Assembly: GCA_951799445.1 (NCBI GenBank)
Contig: OX637297.1
Coordinates: forward strand, 14,942,001 to 15,006,000
Length of the DNA stretch: 64,000 nt
Direction: 5' to 3'
Source of the DNA: Pseudisothecium myosuroides
Taxonomy: Eukaryota > Streptophyta > Bryopsida > Hypnales > Lembophyllaceae
The position numbers and the translations under genes were made by a program. The notes under the pieces were generated by a model. The model saw nothing but the letters and a program-made list of their open reading frames with translations. It did not search any database and was not told the origin of the DNA. Positions 33,437-46,074 of this stretch are shown here, piece after piece. Each line of letters opens with the position of its first letter. Within the stretch, counting starts at the first letter, position 1.

Positions 33437-34630
33437 CTTTTAAACCTCTAAAGGACCAGCATATGTTTCTTGGCAACATAGCAATTTAGGGCACGTACAT
33501 GTGATTAGAGATTTGCATACTTTAGGCTAAAACTTAATAGAAGGTGGGGACAAGGAATATCTTTCATATGCACTAAATTTCATGACATTTGGAAATAGGA
33601 GTCAAAAGTTATGGCCTGATATGGTAATTTTTTTTGTAAATAGGCAGTCCGGGCACATCCGAAAAAATTACTTTTTTCAAGAACAAAAATTTGAAATTGA
33701 TTTTCTAGAGTTAAATTTATATGGAAAGCTTTGAATCATTCCATTTCGATCAATGAGTCAAAAGTTATGAGGAGTTTTTGTTTGTAGGCAGTTATGGATG
33801 TTTTATTCTAAAATAAACTTTGAAATCCTTTATTGTACTCAATATTCAATATTTTTTGAAAAAAATACAATCGTAGGATGTAGATTGTTTATTATGACTT
33901 TACAACCATTGAAATTCGCGTTTTTCAATTCTATGACTGAATTCTTAAAATTTTTGTATTTTGAATCATTCTCTACTTCTTTCTACTTACTTTTTTTTCC
34001 TATATGTTGTACAATTTTAAATGATGTAAAAAATTTTAACCCCTAAAGGACTAGCATGCGTTTTTTGGCAACATAGCAATTTTGGGCAAGTACGTGCAAC
34101 TACAGATTTCCATATTTTGGGCTGAAATTTTTATAAAAGGTAGGGATGAGGAATATCTTTTATATGCACTAAATTTCATGACATTTGGAAATCAGAGTCA
34201 AAAGTTATGGCCTAATATGTTATTTTTTTTCATAACTAGGCAGTTCGGACAAATAAAAAAAAATCCCTTTTTTTAAAACAAAAATTTGAAATTGGTTTTT
34301 TGAGTTAAATATACATGGAAAGCTTTGAATCATTCCATTTCAACCAATGAGTCAAAAGTTATGAGGGGTTTTAGTTTGCGGGCAGTTATGGATTCTCTAC
34401 TCTAAAATAAACTTTGAAGTCATTTATTTCACTCTATTTTCAATATCTTTTAAGAAAAATAAAATCATAAGATGTAAATTGTGTATAAAAACATTACAAC
34501 CATTGGGATTGACATTTTTTAATTCTGTAATTAAATTCTTAACAATTTAGTATTTTGTATCATTATCCACTTCTTTCTACTTACTAACTTTTTCCTATAT
34601 GTTGTACAATTCCAAATGACTTGAAAATTT
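33437..34630 (+). repeat. Tandem duplication, ~597-bp unit
   Basis: The phrase taaaggaccagcatatg...ttggcaacatagcaattt at 33450 returns as taaaggactagcatgcg...ttggcaacatagcaatttt at 34045. The next ~550 bp follow the same order (atttcatgacatttgg, gtcaaaagttatggcc, ggaaagctttgaatcattcc). Copies are diverged. The phrase catgacatttgg is shared with the satellite of element A. Confidence 0.75.
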
Positions 34631-35295
34631 TCAAGCATGTAAACAATTTGTTTAGAAAAAAGAATCCAAAGAAGCACCACCATTTTGAACATTTTTTCAT
34701 AGAAAAGTGAGCTTGTAGAGTGCACTTGCTCGGATTTTTGTAGGGCCCAAAAAAGGATTTTTCTCAATTCAAACGCTAATATCTAGCAATCCACATGGTG
34801 GAAATTTCTAAAATTTTTTCTACATCTTTTCAAACCACTGTACTACAAGATCCTACGATTATATGGGTAAAAATAAGTTTTTTTTCAAAAATGTGGTACT
34901 TGTATTAAAAATGGCAGTTTTTTAGCGGTTTTAGGAAAAACATAGTCATAGAACTTTAGGGGTTAAGCATGTAGCCAACTTCTCTAGAAAAAAGAATCCA
35001 AAGAAGCATCACCATTTTAATCATTTTTCATAGAAAAGTGAGCTTGTGAGGTGCAGCTGCCCTATTTTTTGTAGGGCCAAAAAAATGATTTCAGTGAATT
35101 TGAATGCTTATATCTTGCAATCCAAGCAGTGGATATTTTTGAAATTTTTACCACGTATTCTCAAGTGAGCATACTGCAAGATCCTACGGTTATATTTGTC
35201 AAAAAAAAAAGTTGAAAAATTTGGTACTTGTACTAAAAATGGCAGCTTTTGAGCATTCTTGGTGAAAAAAGCCATGGAACTTTAAGGATTAATCC
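34631..35295 (+). repeat. Tandem duplication, ~332-bp unit
   Basis: The block around agaaaaaagaatccaaagaagca, then atagaaaagtgagcttgt, then tttgtagggcc occurs at about 34650 and again at about 34980, with the same order of later words (gatcctacg, aaaatggcag). Non-coding. Confidence 0.75.
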
Positions 35296-35924
35296 ATACT
35301 GCCATATAAGTTAGTTAATTTTATTAAATGATATTTTTAAATTAAATTTGAATTTGAGCACCAAATTTATTAAAAAATTTATAATTTGTAATTTATTTAT
35401 CTTTTTTAACTGTGGATGATTTTATAAAATATGCTTTTTTTATTTTTTTATTTTGTATAATTTTATAATTAAAAAACAATAATAAATGTTATTTTTATTT
35501 TTATTTTTATAAATTAAAAATCAATTTGTTATTTAATTTCTTAAAAATTATACGATAATTTTCTAGTTTATTTTAGTTGACATTTTTTCTAAAGTCTATA
35601 ATAGTATTAAAATTTCATAATATAAGCTCTTTTAAGGGACAAAAATTTTATATAAAAGGTTTAAGATAATTTTTAAAATTTGTATACAAGACTTTAAACA
35701 ATTTTATAAATTTATATAAAAGATTTTATACAATTTTAAAAATTATATAAAAGTTTTTAAGAAATTCTTTAAATTTATGTAAAAGGTTTTAAACAATTTC
35801 ATTACGGGATGCCGTGTTTTTTAACCGTTCATCACCTCAATTATAAATCTTGATTTTAAAATCACAACATTTCAAATATTTTTTGAATTTCTTATAAATG
35901 CATATGAAAGGTTCTTAACAAATT
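35296..35924. other. Extremely AT-rich spacer
   Basis: Almost only A and T, with ataaaaggtttta-type phrases repeated loosely at 35640-35800. No gene seen. Confidence 0.5.
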
Positions 35925-36059
35925 GGGAATAATTAGAGGCCCTCTATTTTAATGTCCATAAATATCAACTGTCATGGATATGTGTACATAAATGATTTAA
36001 GAAGAATTGAGCAAGTTGTAAATATTTTTAGGATTTAAAATCCCAAAAAATATGCAACT
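35925..36059 (+). repeat. Left part of the satellite unit targeted by element B
   Basis: gaggccctctattttaatgtcc ... gtcatggatatgtg ... aggatttaaaatcccaaaaaatatgcAACT matches the two units at 57030-57160 and 57200-57330. The unit breaks at AACT (36056-36059), where element B begins, and continues at 56975 with AACTTATACCCATTAAAAATCC. This gives a reconstructed empty site. Confidence 0.8.
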
Positions 36060-36078
36060 ATGCCATATTTAACTACTT
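36060..36078 (+). repeat. Element B left terminal inverted repeat
   Basis: ATGCCATATTTAACTACTT, perfect inverse of 56956-56974. The next nine bases are 7/9 similar between ends. Preceded by the duplication AACT. Confidence 0.93.
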
Positions 36079-37519
36079 TTGGACTTTCAATAGTCCAGAA
36101 GTAAAGAGGCGGTGAAATCCCCTGATGTTTTTCTATGGATCTGGAGATCTCCTGAAATTGGAACGCTTTGCATGCATCCAATTCAGCACCCACAAGTATG
36201 TCGGGGAGTGCTTCATGTGCTTGGAAATGAAAGAAATCGTGTAGTTGTAACATAGCGGATCCGTGGTAGAGTTCACATGATTGTATTGGGAGATCTGTGG
36301 ACCGGGTTTCCGTAGTTTAGGCATCCAATTTACAGCACAACTGAAGTCTCAGAACCTATCGAGAGATCCCCCAATGACCACCACTCGTTGCAAACATGGC
36401 TCCCATCCCATATTAATCCCTCAGTGAGCGCTGAACTTCACATAATTCTATCGGGAGATCCCCTGACGGGGTGGTAGAATATGAGTCGGCTTCACTGACA
36501 ATCTTGGTGTCGAAGTGGTACAATTTGATTCCTGTGCTAAAGTGCAAGTGATATCCGAGTTCATCAAGAATGATTCACAATAAGGCACAAGGGGGCCGAT
36601 TCTTTCAAAGATATATGGTATCCTGAGAGTTCAAAGGAAGTACACACAAGTAGATTTGAATTCAAACATCAATTGACAATTACCAAATGAGCAATTGCTC
36701 TTGGGAATAAGGAGTTCGGTTCTAGGATTCACCGGGAGATCCCCCGACGGACTGTTAACATAGTGGAGCTAAGGTAGTCAGGATATGATGAAGTGACAGG
36801 GGCATATCATAGTACTCACAGTGACATTTGAAGAACTGTAGACCACTGAGTTACAGGTGCTCAGACGTTCAACATACATCTGAAGATGAATAACGGCTAA
36901 GTAAACATAATATTCCATCCGAAATAATGACATTAGTTTGAGTTTGTGTAAAGAACATCAAGGTTCTTTCACTGCAAAAAATAGATTCGTACTTGGTTGT
37001 CCGCTATATAATTGTGAAGATGCAAAACCTAGAAGACTAGAATTCCAACAGTGTAACTGTGAGAGAAAAGAAATGCATTATTCAGACTCATTTGAGTGTA
37101 TGTATGACTCGAGCAATGTATTCTGTTCCGAACACAAACATAAACCACTTCCATTTCAGGAGACGAGAGGAAGAAAGACATCCCGCGCTTCTGCTATCAA
37201 GTCATTGCCCTCGTGCCGCACGCAAAGAATAGAAATCATAAACATATTAATATATTCATTGAGATTTATTTTACATATACAAGTCATAAAAAGTAGCTCT
37301 GAAAAATTAATCGAAGAACAGTCCTACTAACTCAACGGACTATACTTCGAAACCGTCACTTGCGGCTGCGCTTACTGGATGTAGAATGCGTCGTGCAATA
37401 TCACGATGGCAGTCGCGCCCCGCAGAATGCATCGTGACATCTCACGATTGCCGCGACGACCGACACAATGCGTCGGGAGTTCCCACGATGGCAGTAGCGA
37501 CTCCGGACTAGGCACTCAA
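36079..37519. other. Element B left subterminal region with palindromes
   Basis: No credible gene; the 130-codon frame at 36938-37330 has no domain and no homologous frame in element A. Palindromes start at 36358 (ATCGAGAGATCCCCCAAT), 36450 and 36731, plus weaker ones near 36110 and 36283. Three good copies at 37390, 37431 and 37472 stand exactly 41 bp apart, ending 31 bp from the transposase stop; their spacer sequences differ. Expected to include the 3' UTR of the minus-strand transposase. Confidence 0.65.
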
Positions 37520-40500
37520 TCATGGGTCCACTACGTTTGCCCGATTCAAATTCACTAAGGCAGCCTCCCTACTCTTCTGAGGAATCGTCCGTGATTTTTG
37601 ATCCACTCTCCTGGACCAATTCGCATACACTGCAGCACCCGCGTCCACCCATGTGGGGGGACTCTTTTCAACGACCCATTTACCGTACCAGCAATTCCGA
37701 TAAATCAATTCCAGACTCGTTTCGGAGTTATCGGGTCGCCAGTACTGAAGCAAGAACTTCCCGTTATTCACATCTCCTTCCAATTTGCATACAGTAGACA
37801 ATGCTCTTCCCTGCCAAACAGCACATGATTCCGGGACTTCCGGTCTGACAAGTACCCAACAGCCTGGTCGTATGTCTAGCCATGGATTAAAGCTTTCCCT
37901 TGGCGCTTCATTTGCAGGGCCGCAGTAAGGCTCCGGCTCCTCTTCTTCCTCCGGAATCACGTCCATGGGATTCACCGCCGATCCTGGGCGAGGGACTCCA
38001 TTACGCGCCACCCTCCAATCGTGTTGTGGCCAGAAGCCTTCCACCAACTCCGGAGGACACTCGGGTAATGGTTCCTTCAGCTCATCGAGAACACACTTCC
38101 AGTAATCCACATATGGACCGAACGCAGTTGCAAATCCCTCGCATCTAGAAATACCGTATTGCCAGTACTGAATGTATTTCTCGAGTCCTACCAGCATGAA
38201 ACCCTTGTTCAAGGTAGCTTTCCGCGCCGCTTCCCTTGCCTTCTCTTGATTTCCATGCGGTATCGGAACCTCGCTACCCCACATGGGCTTAAACGGAACA
38301 GGCTTTGGACAGCCGTGAGGGAGCATGGGCCGACCATTGCTGTCTGTCTTCCAAATGCGTTCAGAAGGTTTCTTCGACGGCAACCAGTTCAAATCAACTG
38401 CTGACCTTTTGAAGTTCATGACGGGGACCCTATCAGTGTCCACGTAGAACTTGAACAGGTGCATCTCCCCCAATCCAATTAATTTTTCCCCGCGATCGCA
38501 TTGGTAACCCTCCACGAACGACTTGAAATCCCCCACCTCTTGTATGAACTCCGGCATAAATGACAGTTCTTGGGACTGCATGAAGGCTTTCATGAGGTCA
38601 GCGACGACAAAAGTGTTCTTGGTCTTCAGGGCCTTGGAAAGGTGGCTGAAATATGCATCGATGTCCTCGTGAGTGTGTCCGACTAGTAGAAACCCAACCT
38701 GAATTTCCTTGAAGACACCTTGTGCAGTGAGCAAGGATAAGAACGCCATCAGATATTTGTTCTTGTTATCCTTGGCAGAGTTGTCAAGCTGAAGATATAA
38801 ATTTTCAGGAAGAGGGGTACTTCCGACCCGAGCTCCAGGTTCGGTGAGGGTTAGGCTGTCCATACATCTAGACTTTCCTCTAAGCAGTGCCTCGAACAAT
38901 GAGTTAGCCGGCGGATATGGAAAGAGGTCGCCTGCCTCTCGAATAGGTGGACCCTCCAGCCGGCGCAACAACCTTGCCAAAGACGAAATGGTGAAGTGGA
39001 GTCCGCCGGCCAACAAGATGGAGCATAATGGGCGTAAGCACCGTCACCATGGCCATGAGCTACCACTCCAGTAACGCTCATCGAAAGCTGCCCCAAATCG
39101 GCTGTAGCCTTCGTTGTCACCCGGAGTCTGGGTAGAGCCGTCTTGGATGTATCCATCTTGTCGTGAATTATACATAAAATTCTTCGAGGATCTTGTTTGG
39201 ATTCCTCACGCCAAGACGCATACAAACGATGGCAAGAAGCTTGGTGATTCAGATGATGAGTCCGCTGCTTCACGAACTCCACGTACTCGGGGCTTCCTTT
39301 TGGAGACTTCAGAATAAACTGCTGTAGGTCGTCGCACGTAGTACATTTTGCAAACGAACTTCCGACAGGCTTAATGGAGACATTGTTGAAGTGCTCCCGC
39401 TTGAGTCTACTAATAGTCGACTGGCTCACGGGCGGCAGACCGTAGTCGGCATTCAGTTGCACATCCAGAATTGGTACGCTTAAGCATCGGTACGAGCGAA
39501 GGGGAAGGAATGCAAATGACAAGCAATGCACCAGAACAGTGATCGTGATATCTCACGAACATTGATCTCGTCGGGAGATCTCACGATCAATAAAGCAGTG
39601 ACAAGAGATAAGGGGCACTACCTTGTTGGCGTCTGCTCGGACTCGTTTCCAATTTCTTCCGGGAGGAAGGAATTTTAGAGTGTCCGTTTGCCCGTTCCCG
39701 ATGCCGCGCATTTGGTGGGGCATTTGATCAGCATTCTCGTCAATAATGGCTTTCATAGTCCCAGCGACCTGAACAGTCCGAGCCCGCGGGCGCTTAACCC
39801 CTGTGTTTCCGTGCGTCCCTGATACGACACCGTCGTTGTACATCTCGATGTAACTGTGGTAATTGGACTTCGGGATGCCGTGAATTATGTGCACGCCTTG
39901 CCACAAACATCAACTCCCTCTAGCGTAACGTATTTCCACTTCCGCTCCCCGTACCTTTCGTGTAGTTGTCCTCCCACTCCAATCCCATATTCACGGCGCT
40001 CGTCAAACGACTTCAAGTAGTACTTCTGCCTTACTAACAGCGTGAATTCCTGGTTATAATGCTGACAACACAGACGTCTGCAGCACCTCTCCGAGCTGAC
40101 TTTCCAAATCTCCTCGTCTGCCGTTTTGCGGGAGTACTGCGATTCCTTCAGTTCCAGATTGGGTTTGCGAACTATAAACCGGTATGGTGCTTTCATTCTA
40201 CCTCCGAGGTAAGCGAGAGGGTCGTCCATATCGGGAATGCCGGCAAAATGATCCACTGTCTCCTTCAACAAACGGCCGTTGGGAAACCAGCACTCCAAAA
40301 TTGGCCACCTGTCGTGAGACATTATGGCTTCGATGTCATCCACAAAAACATCGAGGACTGTCACACCTATGAAACCTTCACCAAGTGTCTCCTCCTGGAA
40401 ATGATCCTCCGGACTCCAACAAATGATACGACCCGAGGAAACGAGGAGTCCGTCGGCGTCCTTCCGATGCACATCAAGTCCAAACCAGGCTCCTTGACAA

Positions 40501-40901
40501 ATATACGGACATGGATCCATCGGGGGATCCTCCGACGCTCTAACAACGTCGGCGGCTCTCCACAACACTACATTCTCTTGAACATCCTCTAATGTGTTCA
40601 TACCCCTCTGACAAGGAAAGCATTTCAAATCCTGGAATTTTAATTTGATAGAATGAGGTCGCACCAGAATGTAAATCCAAGGCTCAACAGGTATGGGCAC
40701 ACCCAGCCACTGGCCCTAGGGACGAACCTCTTTAACGATTCCTGATCCAACTTCACCGAATCTAGGCACAAACAGCTTAACCCAATCACCATTCACAAAC
40801 GCTTCACATCCACCGGTGGAATCTTGTGATTCACCCTCTACATGCGTTCCGTCCACATACGGAACTATCGCGTCAGCAGCAGACTCACAGAATGAATCCA
40901 T
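37520..40901 (-). pseudogene. Element B transposase (DDE-like, HTHEDIDA family), few lesions
   Basis: The start is ATG 40901 (MDSFCESAADA). An N-terminal beta-rich segment (GDWVKLFVPRFGEVGSGIV) is followed by a Cys-rich block (RCCRRLCCQHY), then PLPPVSQST-type spacer, IIHDKMDTSKTALPRL, LQLDNSAKDNKNKYL and VGHTHEDIDAYFSHL, which supply the three acidic positions, and a C-terminal domain GCWVLVRPE ... FLLQYWRP that looks SH3/BAH-like. Length is about 1070 codons. An intron at about 39479-39621 (donor AAG|GTAGTG) holds palindromes at 39542 and 39570; the frame across it is off by one base. Lesions: TAG at 40716 and frameshifts near 39890 and 39010. Element A has no intron at the equivalent place. 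The role as transposase is inferred from motifs and TIR context. Confidence 0.8.
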
Positions 40902-41061
40902 TGTCAGAGTGAGCTCTATCGAATCCTGTGGACGAGATTAAAACGATCCGTAAAACTTGTACATCATACATTCAAGGAGTTAGGCATGTCTACAGAAGAG
41001 CGTTGCATTCATGGCATTGTAACCTCACGACATGAAGGACAGAAGCATCAACGTCTGTACA
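40902..41061. other. Immediate upstream region of the element B transposase
   Basis: Non-coding. A degenerate half-palindrome (AACCTCACGACAT at about 41022) lies here. No TATA box is identified for the minus strand. Confidence 0.4.
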
Positions 41062-41821
41062 GTCGTGGGAACTCACGATCACACGGCAACGCAACATGAA
41101 CAAGTGAATCTAGTTACTGTCAACAAGAAGTTCGAAAGCCCAGACGCGATAGTGCGATCTCAAGAAGGCCGTCCCAGAACCACTGGGAAGAAGCCAAGGC
41201 ATCCAGGGAAACGTCGCAGAAGTTTAGAAGACATTAACCAAAGAACGTTCAGTACATCGTGGGATCCTACGACACTCTTGGCGCTTAATCACTTAAACCA
41301 GAGATCGCGGTATTCCAAGATCCTCCTAAGGGATCACATAGACCGCTACAGAAATACAAATGAAGTAGTGGGTCAAACTGAATCACTCTGATGAGTCCCC
41401 GACATATTATCAATCAATTGTGGGATCCCACGAGTTTGGTATCCTGTTAAATCCGGAAGACTGTTTGTGAACACCCCCGAGTAGGAAAACCTGGTGCCAA
41501 CCGAAAATGTGATCGTGAGATCCCACGATGCTTATACAAGATCAACGAGGAGTATGACGGTCATCGATAAGTAAGGCACCTAGACGTACACCAGGAAGGC
41601 CACAGCCAAGGTTCAATCGATCCTGGGATCCCACGACGAAATGATAGAACATCCCTCGACTACCAGACCGCGATATCTCTATACTCGAAGACTGAGAGGT
41701 CTCACCCACGCTCAATAAGCGGAGATCGTGGGATTCCATGATGCTTACGTATGTTGGATATATACACGTATTCTACTGTCGTAGACCGACGTATTTACCG
41801 AAGATCGTGAAATTAGGTTTC
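41062..41821. repeat. Palindrome array upstream of the element B transposase
   Basis: 18-bp sites start at 41062, 41149, 41256, 41304, 41417, 41512, 41620, 41725 and a half-site at 41804. The site at 41512 reads ATCGTGAGATCCCACGAT. Most neighbouring intervals fall between 87 and 113 bp (107, 113, 95, 108, 105). Intervening DNA is unique. The position relative to the transposase is the same as the array at 8819-9835 in element A. Confidence 0.82.
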
Positions 41822-43077
41822 CTGTCACTGGTTTCATGACATTCGACACTCTATAACTATTCTCAGTTACTGTATAAAAATTTTCTACTTTTAAAGTGGA
41901 TTTTGTTGTAATTCAGACTCCTGAACCTCCATGGGTACAATAAGAAACGTTCTTAGAAGTAGTTGAATTTGATGGCTGGGTTTTCCTCATGTAAGTCCGC
42001 CTAATTCCTAACGCAACCTAATTTCAGTACTTTGTGAAGACGTTCTGACCGGTTGTCATCCACGTACAAGGTTCTCATATCAACTTGCCTTCAGGGCAGT
42101 GCCGTCCCGCGATTCAAAAGGAACCTTGATGTCACCACAGCATGGTGATCCCTTAAGCACGTGAGTTTTTCGCAAAATGAGACCAATGCGCGAAGAAAAT
42201 TATTGCAGACTCCGTTTCACTTTCAATCTATGACATCCTCAATTTGTGACAGAGTGCAGTGGCATCAATTCGACTACAAAATCCTCAACATTCGGAATCG
42301 CATAACACTTGCAAGGGATGCATTCTTACCTTGCAGCAACTGGCTCGGTCAGAACTTCGTGCGCCTCCACGCCCACTCTGTCGCCAATGCTAGCAGACAC
42401 CCACTCGCCACTCCGTAGCCTGCTCCGCCTGTTCACATGTGCAATCGAAAAGAGCAAGCTCCAGGTTCTTTTCGGGTTATGAACCAGGTGGCTGGTTGGA
42501 ATTCTTCAGCTCTGAATTCCCGCCGCAAATTTTGAAATCACCAAGCGATCCTTGATTTCGAATGTTGGATGCGTTCTTGAATGCCGTGCCACAATCAACA
42601 ACGGCTGGGGGGTACATGCGGTCCTTCACTTCGGAAGTTGATTGCATTCTCGAATTCCGTGCATCTTCGACTACAAGGAAGGAGGGCGTGGGGCTCTTGA
42701 CTTTCTGACTGGAACTTCGCAAATCCAGGCTTCACTGAAATTCCGATTCTTCACTGACATTTTGAAATTCGCCGCATTCAAGGATGGTATCGTTGCACCG
42801 TTTTCTAGGAGTCAATGATGCTTTGACCAAAGCGGATCAAACTCTGAAGACTTTCACTTGACAGAATGTCACACGCTTCCCCGATCAATACTTGGAGTTC
42901 TTCCCCTACACGACCTGATCATACGTATCCTACAGAAACGAACTGTACCAAATCTCGTGAACCCAAAAGCTTGAGCACCTGAAACATGTGGAACACCTCA
43001 CTTACAAAAAGAATCAACAAAAATTTTGAACTCTCGAATGTTCATATTTGTTATTTTCTATTCCAATGAATGCAATC
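41822..43077. other. Leader/promoter side of the element B transposase, no gene called
   Basis: Mixed-composition non-coding DNA. 42480-42730 has loosely repeated words (ttcgaatgttggatgcgttcttgaatgccgtgc / ttcggaagttgattgcattctcgaattccgtgc), suggesting an old ~90-bp duplication. The minus-strand frame of 81 codons through it is not credible on its own. Confidence 0.4.
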
Positions 43078-43300
43078 TTAGGGTCTAGGGTCCACAGTCA
43101 TAGGGTCTACCATCCACGGTCATAGGGTTTAGGGTACATGTTGTAGTGTAGTGTTTACGGTTTCAAGGTCATGGTTCTTGGTTTCAGGGTTCAGGGTTTC
43201 AGGGTTTAATAGGATTTAGGGTATACAGTGGCAGCGCTTTACATTAACGTTTTCACGGTCTGCAGTTCATGGTTTACGGCTTTTAGGGTTTAGGGTATTA
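43078..43300. repeat. Degenerate TTTAGGG tract (element B)
   Basis: Variants of the telomere-type unit: ttagggtctagggtcc, catagggtttagggta, ggtttcagggttcagggtttcagggtttaa, ttttagggtttagggt. The tract is longer and more interrupted than its counterpart in element A (10689-10770), but lies in the same place between the transposase side and the satellite side. Confidence 0.7.
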
Positions 43301-43554
43301 TGAAAAATGAAAATGATGCTGATTATTTGTTTCCAATTTTTTCCTCAATTAAGTTTACGTCATCTCAGACTGCGAACATATAAACTTAAAATTCAATCTA
43401 ACTCAATATTGCTAATTAAAAATGTCAGTTAACAGATTGATTTCATATATAATTCTTGTTATGTAGTACAACATCCTATGGTTTAATATGGGACTTTACG
43501 GATTAAACAATGATTGACACAATTTTTATTTCATCTACGAATTTTTAAATAAAG
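43301..43554. other. AT-rich spacer
   Basis: No gene or repeat unit recognised between the TTTAGGG-like tract and the MITE. Confidence 0.4.
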
Positions 43555-43715
43555 CACCAGGGGCTTTTTTGCGTTTCCCTCTCTCATTTTTTCCTGCGTA
43601 AACGGCAATCCATGACTTCTCCTTGTGTCACAATCCGTTGACACAATGAAAAGTCATAAGATTGTTGTTTACATAGGGGAAAGTAAGAGAGGGAAACGCA
43701 AAAAAGCCCCTTGTG
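43555..43715. mobile_element. 161-bp CACTA-type MITE
   Basis: Nearly the whole element is one long inverted repeat: it starts CACCAGGGGCTTTTTTGCG and ends CGCAAAAAAGCCCCTTGTG, with arms continuing through cctctctcattttttcc and gtttac into the centre. CAC...GTG termini and a 3-bp direct duplication AAG (43552-43554 and 43716-43718) are the hallmarks of the CACTA superfamily. It has no coding capacity and lies inside element B. Confidence 0.85.
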
Positions 43716-44159
43716 AAGGACTTTGGATGTGCAATCATGATGGAACAAAGAACAAACTGAACCATTTGTTTATTTTGTATTTTAAATCTTAGTCTGAATG
43801 ATTTAATGAGTTAAATGCTTTCAAATTTGTTAATGCACTTTGACGGGTGATGAATGCTTAAACCTGGAATCATGTCATTCATGAGAATATTGTAGGTCAT
43901 GCAATCTTCATTTGGATTTTTGAAATGATCGAACATGGTATACATCTACATCATTATTTGACAACGATGTACGTAATATTGTTATTTGTTATTGTTATTT
44001 GAACAATCTCCACCGATGTGAAACAAAAAATCGGGAATGAAATGCGTGATGGCTTGAAACGGCTTAAATAATATTTAAAAAGTCATGAAATTTCATACAT
44101 GCATGCATAAAATTTGATTTAGAAAAATGTAATTGCTCCAACCTTAAATTCCACCACTA
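43716..44159. other. AT-rich spacer with a first diverged satellite unit
   Basis: 44030-44160 carries words of the adjoining satellite (cgggaatgaaatgcg, catgaaatttcatacatgcatgcataaaatt), so it is probably a diverged monomer. No gene seen. Confidence 0.5.
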
Positions 44160-44999
44160 TTTTCTAGTCTTGCCCGATGAAAAATTCTAATTCACATGAA
44201 ATTAAAAAAATTGGGAATGAAACGGGCCCTGCCATTGAACTATGGCTTCATTTTAAAAATGTCATGGAATTTCACACGTGCATGCATAAAATTCTACTGT
44301 GGAAGTTGGAATTGCTCTCAGGATTTAGATTCCACCATTATATTCACTTCTTGTCCATTGCAAAATTCTAATTCACGTGAAGAAAAAAAAATTGGGAATG
44401 AAACAGTCAGGCCCTGCCATGGAATGGCTTCATTTTAAAAACGTCATGGATGGTTCATACATGCATGCATAAAATTCTATTGTGGAAGTTGGAATTGCTC
44501 TTATGATTTAGATTCCACCACTATAATTATTCACTTCTTGCCCATTGCAAAATTCTAATTCACGTGAAGTAAAAAAAATTGGGAATGAAACGGGCCCTGC
44601 CATGGAATGGCTTCATTTTAAAAATGTCATGGATGGTTCATACATGCATGCATAAAATTCTATCGTGGAAGTTGGAATTGCTCTCAGGATTTAGATTCCA
44701 CCACTATTTTTACTTCTTGCCCGTTGAAAAATCCATCTTAACGTGAATTAAAAAAAATGGGGAATAAAAATATTGGGCCCTGCCATGAAATGGATTCATT
44801 TTAAAAATGTCATGGATGGTTCATGCATGCATGCATAAAATTCTATCGTGGAAGTTGGAATTCCTCTTAGGATTTAGATTCCACCACTATAATTATTCAC
44901 TTCTTGCCCATTGCAAAATTCTAATTCACGTGAAGTAAAAAAAATTGGGAATGAAACGGGCCCTGCCATGGAATGGTTTCGTTTTAAAAATGTCTGGCA
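44160..44999 (+). repeat. ~185-bp satellite array, element B
   Basis: Four to five head-to-tail units marked by cttgcccattgcaaaattctaattcacgtga, then gggaatgaaacgggccctgccatgg, then catgcatgcataaaattct, near 44170, 44350, 44540, 44720 and 44905. Words are shared with the satellite outside element B (gaattaaaaaaaattgggaatga; ggccctgccatg versus ggccctatattt), so element and flank carry related satellites. Confidence 0.8.
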
Positions 45000-45002
45000 A
45001 TT

Positions 45003-45135
45003 TCATGCATAAGACAGTGCATGTCGATATGGAAAAAAAGGTACAAGTTCAAAATACTCCGCTCATGAAGTGAAGAGGCATGAGCGGGAGATGTCCATGC
45101 TACGTTTTTCCGAACTTACCACGTAACCTAAAAAG
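45003..45135 (+). repeat. Left arm of a ~130-bp inverted repeat in element B
   Basis: Reads atggaaaaaaaggtacaagttcaaaatactCCGCTCATGA...ATGAGCGGgagatgtccatgctacgttttt...ccacgtaacct and is matched in reverse by 46075-46195. Its own centre is a hairpin, CCGCTCATGAagtgaagaggcATGAGCGG. Confidence 0.75.
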
Positions 45136-46074
45136 GTCCTCCTCCGCCTGCGGTTCATTCAAAGAACTCTCATTCCATAAATCATACATAAAACAGTACA
45201 TGTCAGTATCAAAAAAAGAATGTATAAGTTCTTAATCTTCCGCTCATGAAGTCATGAGCAAGAAAAGTCCATGGTACGTTTTCCAAAATTGCGATACATA
45301 TTACATGTCGATTTAAAAACAAAAAATTGAAGTTGTAACTTAATATTAATATTTTTTTCATAAATTGAAGATCATTTTTGAACGTCCTTTGTTTGACATT
45401 GTTTTTTTTAATTTCCATTTTTTGCAGGTAATTCCAAGATCATGTCCGGCTGGGCTTGGTGACGTACTTTGGAGAACTGTCTCCAGATATGCTCCAAAAC
45501 ACAAGTAAATTAAGTAGATTAACATCTAGTATGCCCCTAAAACCGTGGGCAATCACGCTCTTGTCCACATCTATTCAATGATCATTGCAAGACAATTAAT
45601 ATAGAAGACAATAAGATAATTTAGATATTATTTCTTCATTACACATTTGCCAATCATGTTGACTGTATACATGAAAATGATTGCCTAGGAGATGAATGAG
45701 AAAGAATTATATAGGACAATCATCAACAATCTTCCCTGTACTTATGTAATCGTTACAGTCATTTCTATTTAATTAAATAATTTGGACTAATCATTTTCTA
45801 GAAAAATGACACAAGTGCAAACTAGAAATCAAAGTTCATTATGTTAAAGGCATATTTAGCGGCTTGTAAAAAAATAATAATCATCGAAACCAAAGGTTAA
45901 ACGTAGAAATCAATGTAGCAATCTATGAAATTAAACCGCTCATGATTCGTAACTAATGTTTGCATGGGCAGAGTATTTAAAATAGTAAAACTCCATTTTT
46001 TTTTGTTAAAATTAACTCATACAACATCATGCATGATTTATGGAATGAAGGGTCTTTGAACCACAAGACCGAGT
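45136..46074. other. AT-rich spacer between inverted-repeat arms
   Basis: A second hairpin of the same type (CCGCTCATGAAGTCATGAGC) is at about 45239. Otherwise AT-rich and non-coding; the 69-codon minus-strand frame at 45418-45209 is not credible. Confidence 0.45.

Noticed and set aside
36938..37330. 130-codon ORF near the left end of element B
   Set aside because: Cys-scattered low-quality sequence without domain; no counterpart in element A; palindrome-bearing subterminal DNA.
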